A program made the position numbers and the translations under genes. A stretch of DNA of 12,624 bases from JBJENW01 sp051880395 (lineage in GTDB: Bacteria > Bacillota > Clostridia > Lachnospirales > Lachnospiraceae). Of the stretch, positions 5,396 through 12,362 are shown one piece after another (within the stretch, counting starts at the first letter, position 1; each line of letters starts with the position of its first letter). The stretch is from contig JBJENW010000175.1 of NCBI GenBank assembly GCA_051880395.1, positions 1-12,624 on the forward strand, read 5' to 3'. Under the pieces are notes generated by a model. That model was not told the DNA's origin, searched no databases, and saw only the letters and a list, made by a program, of their open reading frames with translations.

Positions 5396-8065
5396 TTATC
5401 TAGGTACTTCTACCATGATATAAGCCTCTACGATATCGAGTTCCTGAATCTCATTGAAATCTTCAAATACAAGACCACACTCGTAACCAGCTTTTACTTC
5501 TTTTACATCATCCTTGAATCGTTTCAGGGATGCCAGACTTCCTTCATAGATCTGCTCCCCTTCTCTGGAGATACGGATCTTACAGTTTCTCTGGAATGCA
5601 CCGTCAAGAACATAGGAGCCAGCAATATTACCGACACCGGATGCCTTAAAGATCTGACGGATCTCTGCGTGACCGATAACTTTTTCTTCATAGATTGGAT
5701 CAAGCATACCTTTCATGGCAGCCGATACATCTTCGATCGCATTATAAATGACTTTATACAGACGTACATCAACGCCTTCACGGTCTGCAGTTGCTTTCGC
5801 TGCCGCATCCGGACGGACATTAAATCCGATAATGATCGCCTTCGATGCCAGTGCAAGGATCACATCGGATTCGTTGATCGCACCAACACCACCATGAATG
5901 ACTTTGACAACAACTTCCTCGTTCGACAGTTTTTCCAGACTCTGTTTCACTGCTTCCACAGAACCCTGTACATCGGCTTTTACGATAATATCCAATTCTT
6001 TCACATTTCCAGATTGAATCTGAGAGAACAGATCGTCTAAGGACATCTTGCTCTTTGTCTCTTCGATCAGCTTATTCTTTTCTTCGGAAATAAAGGTCTC
6101 TGCAAAACTTCTCGCCTCTTTTTCCGTATCATTTGCGACAAAAATCTCACCAGCGTTTGGCACATTGCTCAGACCTAAAATCTCAACCGGTGTAGACGGT
6201 TTCGCCTCTTTGACACGACGTCCCTTGTCATCGATCATCGCACGTACTTTTCCGTAACAGCTTCCTGCAGCGATCGGATCTCCGACATGCAGCGTACCTT
6301 TCTGAACCAGAACGGTCGCAACTGCTCCACGGCCTTTATCCAGCTTTGCTTCCAAAACCATACCACGTGCATTTCTGTTTGGATTTGCCTTTAATTCCAG
6401 TACCTCTGCAGTCAAAAGGATCATTTCCAAAAGCTGATCGATTCCTTCGTGTGTCTTTGCAGAAACCGGAACAAAAATGGTACTTCCACCCCAGTCTTCC
6501 GGAATCAGTTCATATTCGGAAAGTTCCTGTTTCACTCGTTCAATATTTGCACTCGGTTTGTCAATCTTATTTACTGCAACGATGATTTCAACTCCTGCTG
6601 CTTTTGCATGGTTGATCGCTTCGATCGTCTGTGGCATGACACCATCATCCGCAGCAACGACCAAAACGGCGATATCTGTAGAATTTGCACCACGCATACG
6701 CATCGCAGTAAACGCCTCATGTCCCGGTGTATCCAAAAACGTGATCGTCTGACCGTTGATAGACGCAACGGATGCACCGATGTGCTGTGTGATACCACCG
6801 GCCTCACGGTCTGTCACACGAGTCTCACGGATCGCATCCAACAGAGAGGTCTTACCATGATCGACGTGTCCCATAACGCAGACAACCGGTGGACGCGGAA
6901 CCATCTTGCTGTCATCTTCCTCATCCTCACGCAGCAGTTCTTCGATCACATCGACCTTTTCCTCCTGCTCTGCAATATAATTAAATTCTAGCGCAATCTC
7001 CTCTGCCGTTTCATAATCGATCTCTTGATTGATGTTGACAATCTTTCCCTGCATAAACAGTTTTTTTACGATTGCAGAGCCCTGTACCTTCATGCGGTCA
7101 GCCAGCTCTTTGATCGTCATTTTTTCCGGCAGAGTAATACTCTTGATCGTATCCTCTTCCTGCTGTACCGGTGCCGGCTGTGGTTTTTTCTTCTTTCCGC
7201 CATGCTTTTCGAGATTTGTAAAACGCTCTTGTTTCTTTCCACCCAAAGCGTCATGTTCCGCACGTTTATTTTTCCGATTATTATCGCGGTCACGTCCATC
7301 TCTGCCACGCAGCTCTTCTGGTGCAGCCTTTACAGAATCCTTGTTAAAACGATTCATCTCTTTTTCAAATCTTCCGCCACGGTCATTATTGCGGTTTCCA
7401 CCACGATTGTCGTTTCCGTATCCGTTTCTTGTTCCATTTCCGCCGTTTCCACGATTATTACCTCGCTCGCCGTTGTTTCTTCTGTCACCGGTTGTTCCAT
7501 TTCCACGGTTGTTACCGCGCTCGCCGTTGTTTCTTCTGTCACCGGTTGTTCCATTTCCACGGTTGTTACTGCGCTCGCCATTGTTTCTTCTGTCACCGGT
7601 CGTACCATTTCCACGGTTGTTGCCTCGCTCGCCGTTATTTCTTCTTTCCCCGTTTCCACGGTTTTCATTTCGTCCACTTTTTTCTGTAGCTGCTTTTTTC
7701 GTATCGTCTTTCTTTTCTGTCTGCGGTTTTTGTTCCTGCTTTACATCCTGTTTTGTTTTATCTGCGGACTGTCCATTCTTTACAGGACGCCGTTTTCCAG
7801 ATGCCTGTTTGCTGTTTTGCGGATTATATACGGCAGAAATACTTGCTTTCTTTTTCGGCCGTTCCTGTTTTTCCGTTGTTTCCTGCTTTGCATCCGTGTT
7901 ACCAGACGTCTTTGTGAATTCTTCATTTACCATATTTACTGCATCCTCTTCTATTGTATTATTACCACTTGTTACGTTTATATTTTTGCTTTTCAGGAAA
8001 GCGACAATTTCTTTCGACTGCACATGAAATTGTTTCGCCAGACTACTGATTCGAGTTTTTGCCAT
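5396..8065 (-). CDS. infB: Translation initiation factor IF-2
   Basis: IF-2 is the GTPase that brings initiator tRNA to the 30S subunit and promotes subunit joining. The 889-residue protein starts with a small IF2N domain (MAKTRISSLAKQFHVQSKEI, about 1-50). A long disordered, charged linker (about 55-300) rich in N, G and R follows. A second IF2N domain (about 307-362) precedes the G domain. GTPase motifs are GHVDHGKT (399-406), GGITQHIG (423-430), DTPGH (445-449) and NKID (499-502). After the G domain come the beta-barrel, linker and fMet-tRNA-binding C-terminal domains. The ribosome binding site is AAAGGGG about 8 nt upstream. The linker contains three and a partial fourth 18-residue tandem repeat. 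Gaps to neighbours are 14 nt (ylxQ) and 20 nt (rbfA). Several long plus-strand frames oppose it but have no features of their own. Confidence 0.98.
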   Translation of the reverse strand: MAKTRISSLAKQFHVQSKEIVAFLKSKNINVTSGNNTIEEDAVNMVNEEFTKTSGNTDAKQETTEKQERPKKKASISAVYNPQNSKQASGKRRPVKNGQSADKTKQDVKQEQKPQTEKKDDTKKAATEKSGRNENRGNGERRNNGERGNNRGNGTTGDRRNNGERSNNRGNGTTGDRRNNGERGNNRGNGTTGDRRNNGERGNNRGNGGNGTRNGYGNDNRGGNRNNDRGGRFEKEMNRFNKDSVKAAPEELRGRDGRDRDNNRKNKRAEHDALGGKKQERFTNLEKHGGKKKKPQPAPVQQEEDTIKSITLPEKMTIKELADRMKVQGSAIVKKLFMQGKIVNINQEIDYETAEEIALEFNYIAEQEEKVDVIEELLREDEEDDSKMVPRPPVVCVMGHVDHGKTSLLDAIRETRVTDREAGGITQHIGASVASINGQTITFLDTPGHEAFTAMRMRGANSTDIAVLVVAADDGVMPQTIEAINHAKAAGVEIIVAVNKIDKPSANIERVKQELSEYELIPEDWGGSTIFVPVSAKTHEGIDQLLEMILLTAEVLELKANPNRNARGMVLEAKLDKGRGAVATVLVQKGTLHVGDPIAAGSCYGKVRAMIDDKGRRVKEAKPSTPVEILGLSNVPNAGEIFVANDTEKEARSFAETFISEEKNKLIEETKSKMSLDDLFSQIQSGNVKELDIIVKADVQGSVEAVKQSLEKLSNEEVVVKVIHGGVGAINESDVILALASKAIIIGFNVRPDAAAKATADREGVDVRLYKVIYNAIEDVSAAMKGMLDPIYEEKVIGHAEIRQIFKASGVGNIAGSYVLDGAFQRNCKIRISREGEQIYEGSLASLKRFKDDVKEVKAGYECGLVFEDFNEIQELDIVEAYIMVEVPR
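7458..7661 (-). repeat. 54-bp tandem repeat in the infB linker
   Basis: Three full 54-bp units begin at 7458, 7512 and 7566, with a partial fourth from 7620. Each unit encodes an 18-residue N/G/R-rich segment with the cores NNGER and GNGTTGDRR. Neighbouring units differ at only a few bases, which suggests recent expansion by slippage or unequal recombination. The unit length is a multiple of three, so gain or loss keeps the frame open. Confidence 0.9.
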
Positions 8066-8079
8066 TTTTAAACCCCTTT

Positions 8080-8394
8080 CTATTCTGTCACAAGTTTCAA
8101 CTGCTTTTCGATTGCATCCGCTAATCCTTTTTCCGTCACAGCAAGAGATGCACGGAACTGTCTGCCGATCGCATGACCGAGTTCCTCCTTCTGTGCATAT
8201 TCATAATACCTCACTTCATAATACTCACACATATTTCGAAACATCTTTTTTGTATTGTCCGATGCATCTTCTGCCACGATCACTAACTCTGCATGAAAGG
8301 TTTTTACGGCCTTCTCGGTAGCAAATTCTCCGCTGACCACATTTCTTCCTCTCGCCGCAAGGCCCAACAGAGATAAGACTTTATCCTGCTTCAA
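8080..8394 (-). CDS. ylxQ: L7Ae-family K-turn RNA-binding protein (YlxQ type)
   Basis: Small L7Ae/L30e-fold proteins of this kind bind kink-turn RNA. The YlxQ member is encoded between rnpM and infB in many Firmicutes, and its role in the cell is not well settled. The 104-residue product shows the family pattern LGLAARGRNVVSGEFATEKAV near the N terminus, AELVIVAEDASDNTKK in the middle and ELGHAIGRQFRASLAVTEKGLA near the end. The start is a TTG (8394-8392), with GGAG 10 nt upstream. The only nearby ATG is in the rnpM frame. The gene overlaps the end of rnpM by 14 nt, so its translation is probably coupled to rnpM and held low by the TTG. infB follows after 14 nt. Confidence 0.9.
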   Translation of the reverse strand: MKQDKVLSLLGLAARGRNVVSGEFATEKAVKTFHAELVIVAEDASDNTKKMFRNMCEYYEVRYYEYAQKEELGHAIGRQFRASLAVTEKGLADAIEKQLKLVTE

Positions 8395-8653
8395 TCTCTG
8401 ACATCTCCTTTTTTAATGCCTCATATACATCCTCCGGGATCGCCGTTTTTAAAGAACGCTCCAATCCCCGGCTCTTGATTGCTTTCTGCAAGCAAGCACT
8501 GTTTTTACATATATACGCGCCACGTCCGTTCTTTCGTCCGGTCGCATCCAGCAGGATGTCACCTTCCGACGTTTTGATGACACGGATGAGATTTCGCTTC
8601 TCGATCATCTCTCCGCAGCCAACGCACTGACGCATGGGAATTTTTTTATTCAT
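8381..8653 (-). CDS. rnpM: YlxR/RnpM-family RNA-binding protein
   Basis: This short basic protein belongs to the YlxR family. The B. subtilis member was renamed RnpM after being reported to bind RNase P RNA and modulate RNase P. The 90-residue product has the family signature: MRQCVGCGEMIEKRNLIRV with C10 and C13, DATGRKNGRGAYICKN with C49, and C54 a few residues on. It starts with ATG at 8653 and overlaps the end of nusA by 8 nt (ATGAATAA), which suggests coupled translation. It in turn overlaps ylxQ by 14 nt. The cysteines look like a possible metal site, but I cannot confirm metal binding from sequence. Confidence 0.93.
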   Translation of the reverse strand: MNKKIPMRQCVGCGEMIEKRNLIRVIKTSEGDILLDATGRKNGRGAYICKNSACLQKAIKSRGLERSLKTAIPEDVYEALKKEMSEIEAG

Positions 8654-9866
8654 CGATCATTCCTTCTTCGTATCCGTCTTCCTCAAAATAGTCCTGACTT
8701 TCGTCAAAATTCTGTTCTTCTTCATATCCCTGACTCTGTGCGAAATTCTGCTGATCTGACTCATCATAAGTATCGTAGTCTGGCAGTTCTCCTTCTTCTC
8801 TCGCCTGGGTCTCACTCTTGATATCGATCTTAAAACCGGTCAGACGCGCAGCTAAACGGGCATTCTGTCCTTCCTTTCCGATAGCAAGAGAAAGCTGATA
8901 ATCCGGTACCACTACCTTTGCCGTTTTTTCTTCATCATCCGCAATGACGGAAATTACTTTTGCCGGGCTTAAGGCATTCTCGATCAATTTTGCCGGACTC
9001 TCATCCCAGTTGATGATGTCGATTTTTTCGTCCCGCAGTTCATTGACGATCGCATTGACTCTGGCACCGTTCATACCGACACATGCTCCGACCGGATCGA
9101 CATCCGGATCATTGGACCATACCGCAATCTTTGTACGGCTTCCAGCCTCACGCGCAATGCTCTTGATTTCTACGATTCCGTCCTTAACTTCTGTCACTTC
9201 CGATTCAAATAACCGTTTTACTAACTCCGGATGTGTACGGGAAACCAAAACTTTCGGTCCCTTCGGAGACGGTTTTACCTCTAACACATACAGCTTGATG
9301 CGTTCCGTCGGTTTGAATACCTCGCCTTTTACCTGCTCATTTTCCATTAAAAGTGCATCCACTTTTCCGAGGTTTACGCTGACATTTTTTCCAACATAAC
9401 GCTGTACGGTTCCGGTGACAACATCCTTTTCTTTTTCTCTGAACTCATCGTAGATCACTTTACGTTCTTCTTCTCTGATCTTTTGCAGAATCACATTTTT
9501 TGCATTCTGTGTCGCGATACGTCCGAATTCTTTCGATTTGATCTCAACAGTCGCGATATCGCCTACTTCATACTTCGGGTCGATCTGCTGCGCATTGACA
9601 AGACTGATTTCCAAGCAGTCGTCTTCCACTGTTGCTACGACCTCTTTGGCTGCCAGCACATGAAATTCGCAAGTATCCGGATTGATATTTACCGTAATAT
9701 TATCTGATTTTCCGAAATGATTTTTACAAGCTGTCAGAAGAGAATTTTCAATCGCTTCCAACATGGTTTCTTTACTGATATTTTTCTCTTTCTCCAATAT
9801 GCTCAATGCTTCCGCCAGTTCCGTGCTGCTGCTTGCGGCTTGTTTGCTTCGTTTACTACTACTCAT
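8646..9866 (-). CDS. nusA: Transcription termination/antitermination factor NusA
   Basis: NusA binds RNA polymerase and nascent RNA and tunes pausing, termination and antitermination. From ATG 9866-9864 the protein has 406 residues. Domains in order are the polymerase-binding N-terminal domain (about 16-130), an S1 domain opening with VVTGTVQRYVGKNVSVNLG (about 149 on), KH1 with GACVGMNGARV (about 260-270), KH2 with AIGKEGQNARLAARL (about 328-342) and a strongly acidic tail (352-406). The start is set by AGGAGG 8 nt upstream. An in-frame ATG at 9911 would lie inside rimP's end and before that site. About 12 Ser/Lys-rich residues precede the usual family start, a small N-terminal extension. 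It follows rimP after 34 nt. Confidence 0.96.
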   Translation of the reverse strand: MSSSKRSKQAASSSTELAEALSILEKEKNISKETMLEAIENSLLTACKNHFGKSDNITVNINPDTCEFHVLAAKEVVATVEDDCLEISLVNAQQIDPKYEVGDIATVEIKSKEFGRIATQNAKNVILQKIREEERKVIYDEFREKEKDVVTGTVQRYVGKNVSVNLGKVDALLMENEQVKGEVFKPTERIKLYVLEVKPSPKGPKVLVSRTHPELVKRLFESEVTEVKDGIVEIKSIAREAGSRTKIAVWSNDPDVDPVGACVGMNGARVNAIVNELRDEKIDIINWDESPAKLIENALSPAKVISVIADDEEKTAKVVVPDYQLSLAIGKEGQNARLAARLTGFKIDIKSETQAREEGELPDYDTYDESDQQNFAQSQGYEEEQNFDESQDYFEEDGYEEGMIDE

Positions 9867-9900
9867 TTTTTCTTCCTCCTGAGATTGTTCTTGGTTTGCA

Positions 9901-10368
9901 TTAAAAATCAAATGCCAGACGGATCAAGGCAATATCTGCTTTGGCAAACGTTTTTTCTTCTCCATCCTCGTTTTCTATCGTAACTGTATCGGCATCGTAA
10001 GCTTTTAAGATGCCATAAAATTCTTTTTCGTGATCAATGGCACGATATGTGCGGATTTCCAATTTCTTTCCCATGCTGCGGACATAATCCTTTTCTTTTT
10101 TTAACGGACGTCCCAGTCCCGGGGAACTCACCTCAAAGATATAACTTCCTTCTATATAATCTTCACGGTCAAGAATCTCATTCATTTCCCGGCTGACTTT
10201 TTCGCAGTCATCCACGGTAATGCCGCCCTCTTTGTCAATATAGGCGCGCAGATACCATTCAGAACCCTCCTTGACATATTCGACGTCGACCAATTCAAAA
10301 CCGTAACGATCTACGATCGGCTGCAGATAGGTTTCTGTCTGCTGTTCGTACTGTTCTTTTTTTGACAC
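9901..10368 (-). CDS. rimP: Ribosome maturation factor RimP
   Basis: RimP helps early 30S assembly by binding the pre-30S particle near S12 and S19. From GTG 10368-10366 the product has 155 residues, the family's usual length. It contains YLQPIVDRYGFELVDVEYVKEG, the DDCEKVSREMNEILD helix and the hallmark EVSSPGLGRPLKKEKDY, followed by a small SH3-like C-terminal domain. The GTG is chosen because AGAGGTGA lies 5 nt upstream and family similarity begins there. An ATG further upstream (10464) would read through the leader hairpin and adds 32 residues unlike RimP. It is the first gene of the operon. Confidence 0.95.
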   Translation of the reverse strand: MSKKEQYEQQTETYLQPIVDRYGFELVDVEYVKEGSEWYLRAYIDKEGGITVDDCEKVSREMNEILDREDYIEGSYIFEVSSPGLGRPLKKEKDYVRSMGKKLEIRTYRAIDHEKEFYGILKAYDADTVTIENEDGEEKTFAKADIALIRLAFDF

Positions 10369-10425
10369 GTTCTTCACCTCTTTTCCAAGCGTCAAACTGT
10401 TTTGAAAAAATTTCCAAACATGAAG

Positions 10426-10451
10426 TAAGAGTGGACTCACGCCCACTCTTA
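10426..10451 (-). promoter_or_regulatory. Leader hairpin upstream of rimP
   Basis: A perfect 9-bp stem TAAGAGTGG / CCACTCTTA (10426-10434 with 10443-10451) has an 8-nt loop. It lies about 20-45 nt after the predicted transcription start and about 57 nt before the GTG. No T-run follows it directly, so it is not a plain terminator. Position suggests a 5' stabiliser or a control element for the whole operon. Confidence 0.55.
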
Positions 10452-10479
10452 TCGTAACTTTCATCGTATGATTAGTTTT

Positions 10480-10508
10480 AGTGTATCACTTATTTTCAAA
10501 TATTGCAA
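10480..10508 (-). promoter_or_regulatory. Promoter of the rimP-nusA-infB operon
   Basis: On the minus strand: -35 TTGCAA (10503-10508), a 17-bp spacer, then -10 TACACT (10480-10485) preceded by TGA (extended -10). It is the only good sigma-A type match ahead of rimP, and transcription would start near 10473. Repeat copy A begins only 17 bp upstream of the -35. Confidence 0.7.
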
Positions 10509-10525
10509 GGGTTTTTCGTTATTTT

Positions 10526-10847
10526 CACGGTAAACGCAAGCTTTTTGTCTGTACACGCACTTACGCTTTATATGAGTGTAAGTGTTGCGGACGGAACTTT
10601 GTTGACCACCCGAAACGGTATCTACCCCACCACTCTTTGAAAAAGAGTGGTGCGAAAAATATCTCAACTGGGGGATTCCTATGCGGACGTTTCCAAAATT
10701 CAGCTGAGTGCGCAAGGCGGGGGCGACGGTTTCCAGAAAGGCTAGACAGAAATGAAGTCGAGTTTGGGCGGGCGGATTTGCGATGCTTTATTTTTGCGGT
10801 TTTCCGAATGTCGTACAAACTGCACGCAGGTGTATGTGGGAGAAAGA
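10526..10847 (+). repeat. Dispersed mosaic repeat, copy A
   Basis: The copy starts with CACGGTAAACGCAAGC and ends at the central hairpin. The first 58 bp (10526-10583) match copy C at 57 positions. They include a hairpin ACTTACGCT / AGTGTAAGT. After an unrelated spacer comes GCGAAAAATATCTCAAC (10652-10668), followed by a segment shared with C up to 10695. The inner part (about 10690-10847) matches copy B closely, including an identical 36-bp run (10708-10743 in A, 10962-10997 in B). Open frames across it are not convincing coding regions, so I read it as a non-coding element. Confidence 0.85.
10628..10652. repeat. Perfect 11-bp hairpin in the copy A spacer
   Basis: CACCACTCTTT (10628-10638), loop GAA, AAAGAGTGGTG (10642-10652). 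It lies in the variable spacer of copy A, just before the conserved GCGAAAAAT block. Copy C has a different, shorter hairpin at the matching place (CTACG-TTTT-CGTAG, 12452-12465). Copy B shows none that I can see. Confidence 0.75.
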
Positions 10848-10896
10848 CTCAGAAGCAGACTCTTTCTCCCACATACACCTACGCACAGTTTGTACG
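10812..10896. repeat. Central stem-loop joining repeat copies A and B
   Basis: Two 36-nt arms (10812-10847 and 10861-10896) are complementary at 33 positions, running without mismatch from GGTGTATGTGGG to the 13-nt loop. The three mismatches cluster about 20 nt from the loop. The loop region holds AGACTC twice. This is the centre of the roughly 640-bp A/B palindrome. Confidence 0.85.
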
Positions 10897-11162
10897 CCTC
10901 TCGGCAAAACAGCAAAGGCATCGCAAATCCGCCCACCCAAGCTCACTAACATTTCTGTCAAAGCCTTTCTGGAAACCGTCGCCCCCGCCTTGCGCACCCA
11001 GCCGAATTTCGGAAACTGTGTATCGGAAACGGTAGGTTGAGGTATTTTTCGCTTAGGAAAAGAGTTACGAACCCGATATGTTTTTGGCTGATGTAAAGGG
11101 TTGCAACACTTACGCTCATATAAAGCGTAAGTGTGCAAATAAAAAAGCTTGCGTTTACCGTG
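10861..11162 (-). repeat. Dispersed mosaic repeat, copy B (inverted)
   Basis: Read on the minus strand, it starts at 11162 with CACGGTAAACGCAAGC and runs to the central hairpin at 10861. It carries a perfect hairpin with ACACTTACGCT at its core (11106-11116 with 11124-11134), the GCGAAAAATACCTCAAC block (11036-11052) and the GC-rich block shared with A (10962-10997). Its spacer between the hairpin and GCGAAAAAT is unrelated to those of A and C. The outer end lies 1 bp from the rpn stop codon. Confidence 0.85.
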
Positions 11163-11163
11163 G
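11142..11163 (-). repeat. Inverted repeat left of rpn (outer end of copy B)
   Basis: This 22-bp sequence is the exact reverse complement of 12363-12384. Together the two bracket rpn with their conserved ends facing inward, spanning 11142-12384 (1,243 bp). It is listed separately because this pair could act as ends of a mobile cassette. It is also simply the first 22 bp of the dispersed repeat. Confidence 0.7.
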
Positions 11164-12141
11164 TTATTTTGGATTCTTTCTGTGCAGTTCCTCATAAATC
11201 GCATCCACATCATAATCCGGCATCTGCTTTTTGGCCACCTCATAAACCCTTGCGATCATTTCCTCGTCTGTCTCAAGCGCATCTGCGATCTCCGGGATGC
11301 TCTTTCCTTTTAGCATTTTTTTGCAAACCTGGTGAATCACTTTTCTTTCTCCGCCTTCTTCTCTTCCTTCAGCTCTTCCCTCTTCTCTTCCTTCCTCTCT
11401 TCCTTCCTCCCGCAACGTTTTCTCATGCAATACTTCATCATATTCTGTTAAGACCAAATGATACACCTCCGATCGATTCTTCTTGAAAAATTCTCCCAGA
11501 CAGTTTCCCTGTTCCGCTCTTTTTACTGCTTCATTGATCGCCCAGTCCAGATTCCCGCTTTGTTCCTGAAATACACGCACGTTTTGGATAAAATCGGCAT
11601 ATTCCTGCAGAGCCTTGCATTTTTTCATTAATGAGCGATTATGCCCCGCATTGATATTCAGCATCGTCGCTGTCCATTCAAATCCGCTTGTTTTTTCCTT
11701 TGTAAGAAACGCATCCGACAGGCGGAATTTTTTCCGTTCGGGCATCTCTTTTGTTCCATTGTAAAATACGAAATATTGCGGTGCCGGGATCTGAATCTGC
11801 TTTTCACTGTAAATATCAAGTCCGTGCGAGGCAATGTACGCCTCATACAGTCTGGCAAAATATAAAAATCCACGCAACGGCATGTTCGGATTAAATGTGC
11901 TCTGATGTTCGAACAGATTCATGTAATCCGTGATCAAAAATGACACATCGTTTTTCATGCTCATATAAATGGCATCTTCCAGTGTTGTGATTTCTAAATC
12001 TTCTACATTCTCGTGATCAGAATGATTCAGCGCATTGTACAATGACAGCAGATATTTTTTATTTTCCTCGCGACCAAAAATGGCGCAGAACAGTCTGTCC
12101 TTGTGTTTCTGATTTGCGGTAACGATTGTTTCTTTTGACAT
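11164..12141 (-). CDS. Rpn-family PD-(D/E)XK nuclease / putative transposase
   Basis: Rpn (recombination-promoting nuclease) proteins are PD-(D/E)XK endonucleases, long annotated as putative transposases. E. coli members have been linked to recA-independent recombination and phage defence. The 325-residue product shows the family core: a helical start (KDRLFCAIFG), D65 in NDVSFLI, E78 and Q80 in FEHQSTFNPNMPLR as D...ExQ active-site candidates, then YFVFYNGT (123-130). A helical segment (165-240) leads to an EEGR-type repeat (245-265). A compact C-terminal region (268-325) follows. The start has AGGAGG 6 nt upstream. It has its own promoter and unrelated neighbours, and is bracketed by copies of a dispersed repeat, consistent with accessory origin. 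A possible internal GTG start lies at residue 268. Confidence 0.85.
   Translation of the reverse strand: MSKETIVTANQKHKDRLFCAIFGREENKKYLLSLYNALNHSDHENVEDLEITTLEDAIYMSMKNDVSFLITDYMNLFEHQSTFNPNMPLRGFLYFARLYEAYIASHGLDIYSEKQIQIPAPQYFVFYNGTKEMPERKKFRLSDAFLTKEKTSGFEWTATMLNINAGHNRSLMKKCKALQEYADFIQNVRVFQEQSGNLDWAINEAVKRAEQGNCLGEFFKKNRSEVYHLVLTEYDEVLHEKTLREEGREEGREEGRAEGREEGGERKVIHQVCKKMLKGKSIPEIADALETDEEMIARVYEVAKKQMPDYDVDAIYEELHRKNPK
11350..11409 (-). repeat. 12-bp purine-rich tandem repeat in rpn
   Basis: About five units of roughly 12 bp encode repeats of Glu-Glu-Gly-Arg (residues 245-264). The repeat keeps frame when units are gained or lost and separates the nuclease part from the C-terminal region. 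Repeats of this kind are common in Rpn-like proteins. Its GGAAGAG-rich RNA also resembles ribosome binding sites. Confidence 0.8.
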
Positions 12142-12158
12142 GTAAACCTCCTATTTTT

Positions 12159-12221
12159 CCGTTTTTCATGTCAAAAACGTCACTGCATTCATATAAGTCA
12201 AGTATAACATGAAAAAAACGG
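12159..12221. promoter_or_regulatory. Imperfect inverted repeat around the rpn promoter start region
   Basis: CCGTTTTTCATGT (12159-12171) and ACATGAAAAAAACGG (12207-12221) are inverted copies that differ by two extra A residues. They flank the predicted -10 and transcription start of rpn. They could be an operator or a hairpin at the DNA level. No regulator is evident in the window. Confidence 0.4.
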
Positions 12222-12228
12222 ATTGCAA
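12201..12228 (-). promoter_or_regulatory. Predicted rpn promoter
   Basis: On the minus strand: -35 TTGCAA (12223-12228), a 16-bp spacer, then -10 TATACT (12201-12206) preceded by TGT (extended -10). It lies about 60 nt before the rpn start codon, which gives a short leader. Confidence 0.65.
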
Positions 12229-12362
12229 ATGATAAATCGTGAAATGTTTGGAGCGATCTGCTCCGTGAAATACCGGATCTGGTATTTTGATTGTTCAAGA
12301 ACTGATACAAACATTATTATACAAGGCTTACATAAATTTTGCAAGAATTTTTTATCTCATCG
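12229..12362. other. Non-coding stretch upstream of rpn
   Basis: I see no convincing gene here. There are two small perfect hairpins: GGAGC / GCTCC (12250-12264) and AAATACC / GGTATTT (12268-12287). The second is followed by TTTTG on the plus strand, too weak to call a terminator. Confidence 0.4.

Noticed and set aside
7458..7661. CRISPR-like regular repeats
   Set aside because: Units are contiguous with no unique spacers and encode in-frame protein repeats of IF-2.
7025..8071. Two long plus-strand open frames (348 and 332 codons) opposite the infB linker
   Set aside because: They are shadows of the repetitive, skewed codon use of infB on the other strand. The products are low-complexity, with no plausible ribosome binding site or family features.
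9867..9911. Earlier ATG for nusA adding 15 residues
   Set aside because: It would start within the end of rimP and before the strong AGGAGG that serves the downstream ATG.
10481..11035. A 184-codon plus-strand frame through repeat copies A and B, and a 151-codon minus frame (10788-11243)
   Set aside because: Both follow the palindrome and run from one repeat copy into the other. The same blocks are read in different frames in different copies, which argues against coding.
12268..12290. Plus-strand terminator (AAATACC hairpin followed by TTTTG)
   Set aside because: The stem is only 7 bp, AT-rich, with a short T-run, and no plus-strand gene precedes it.
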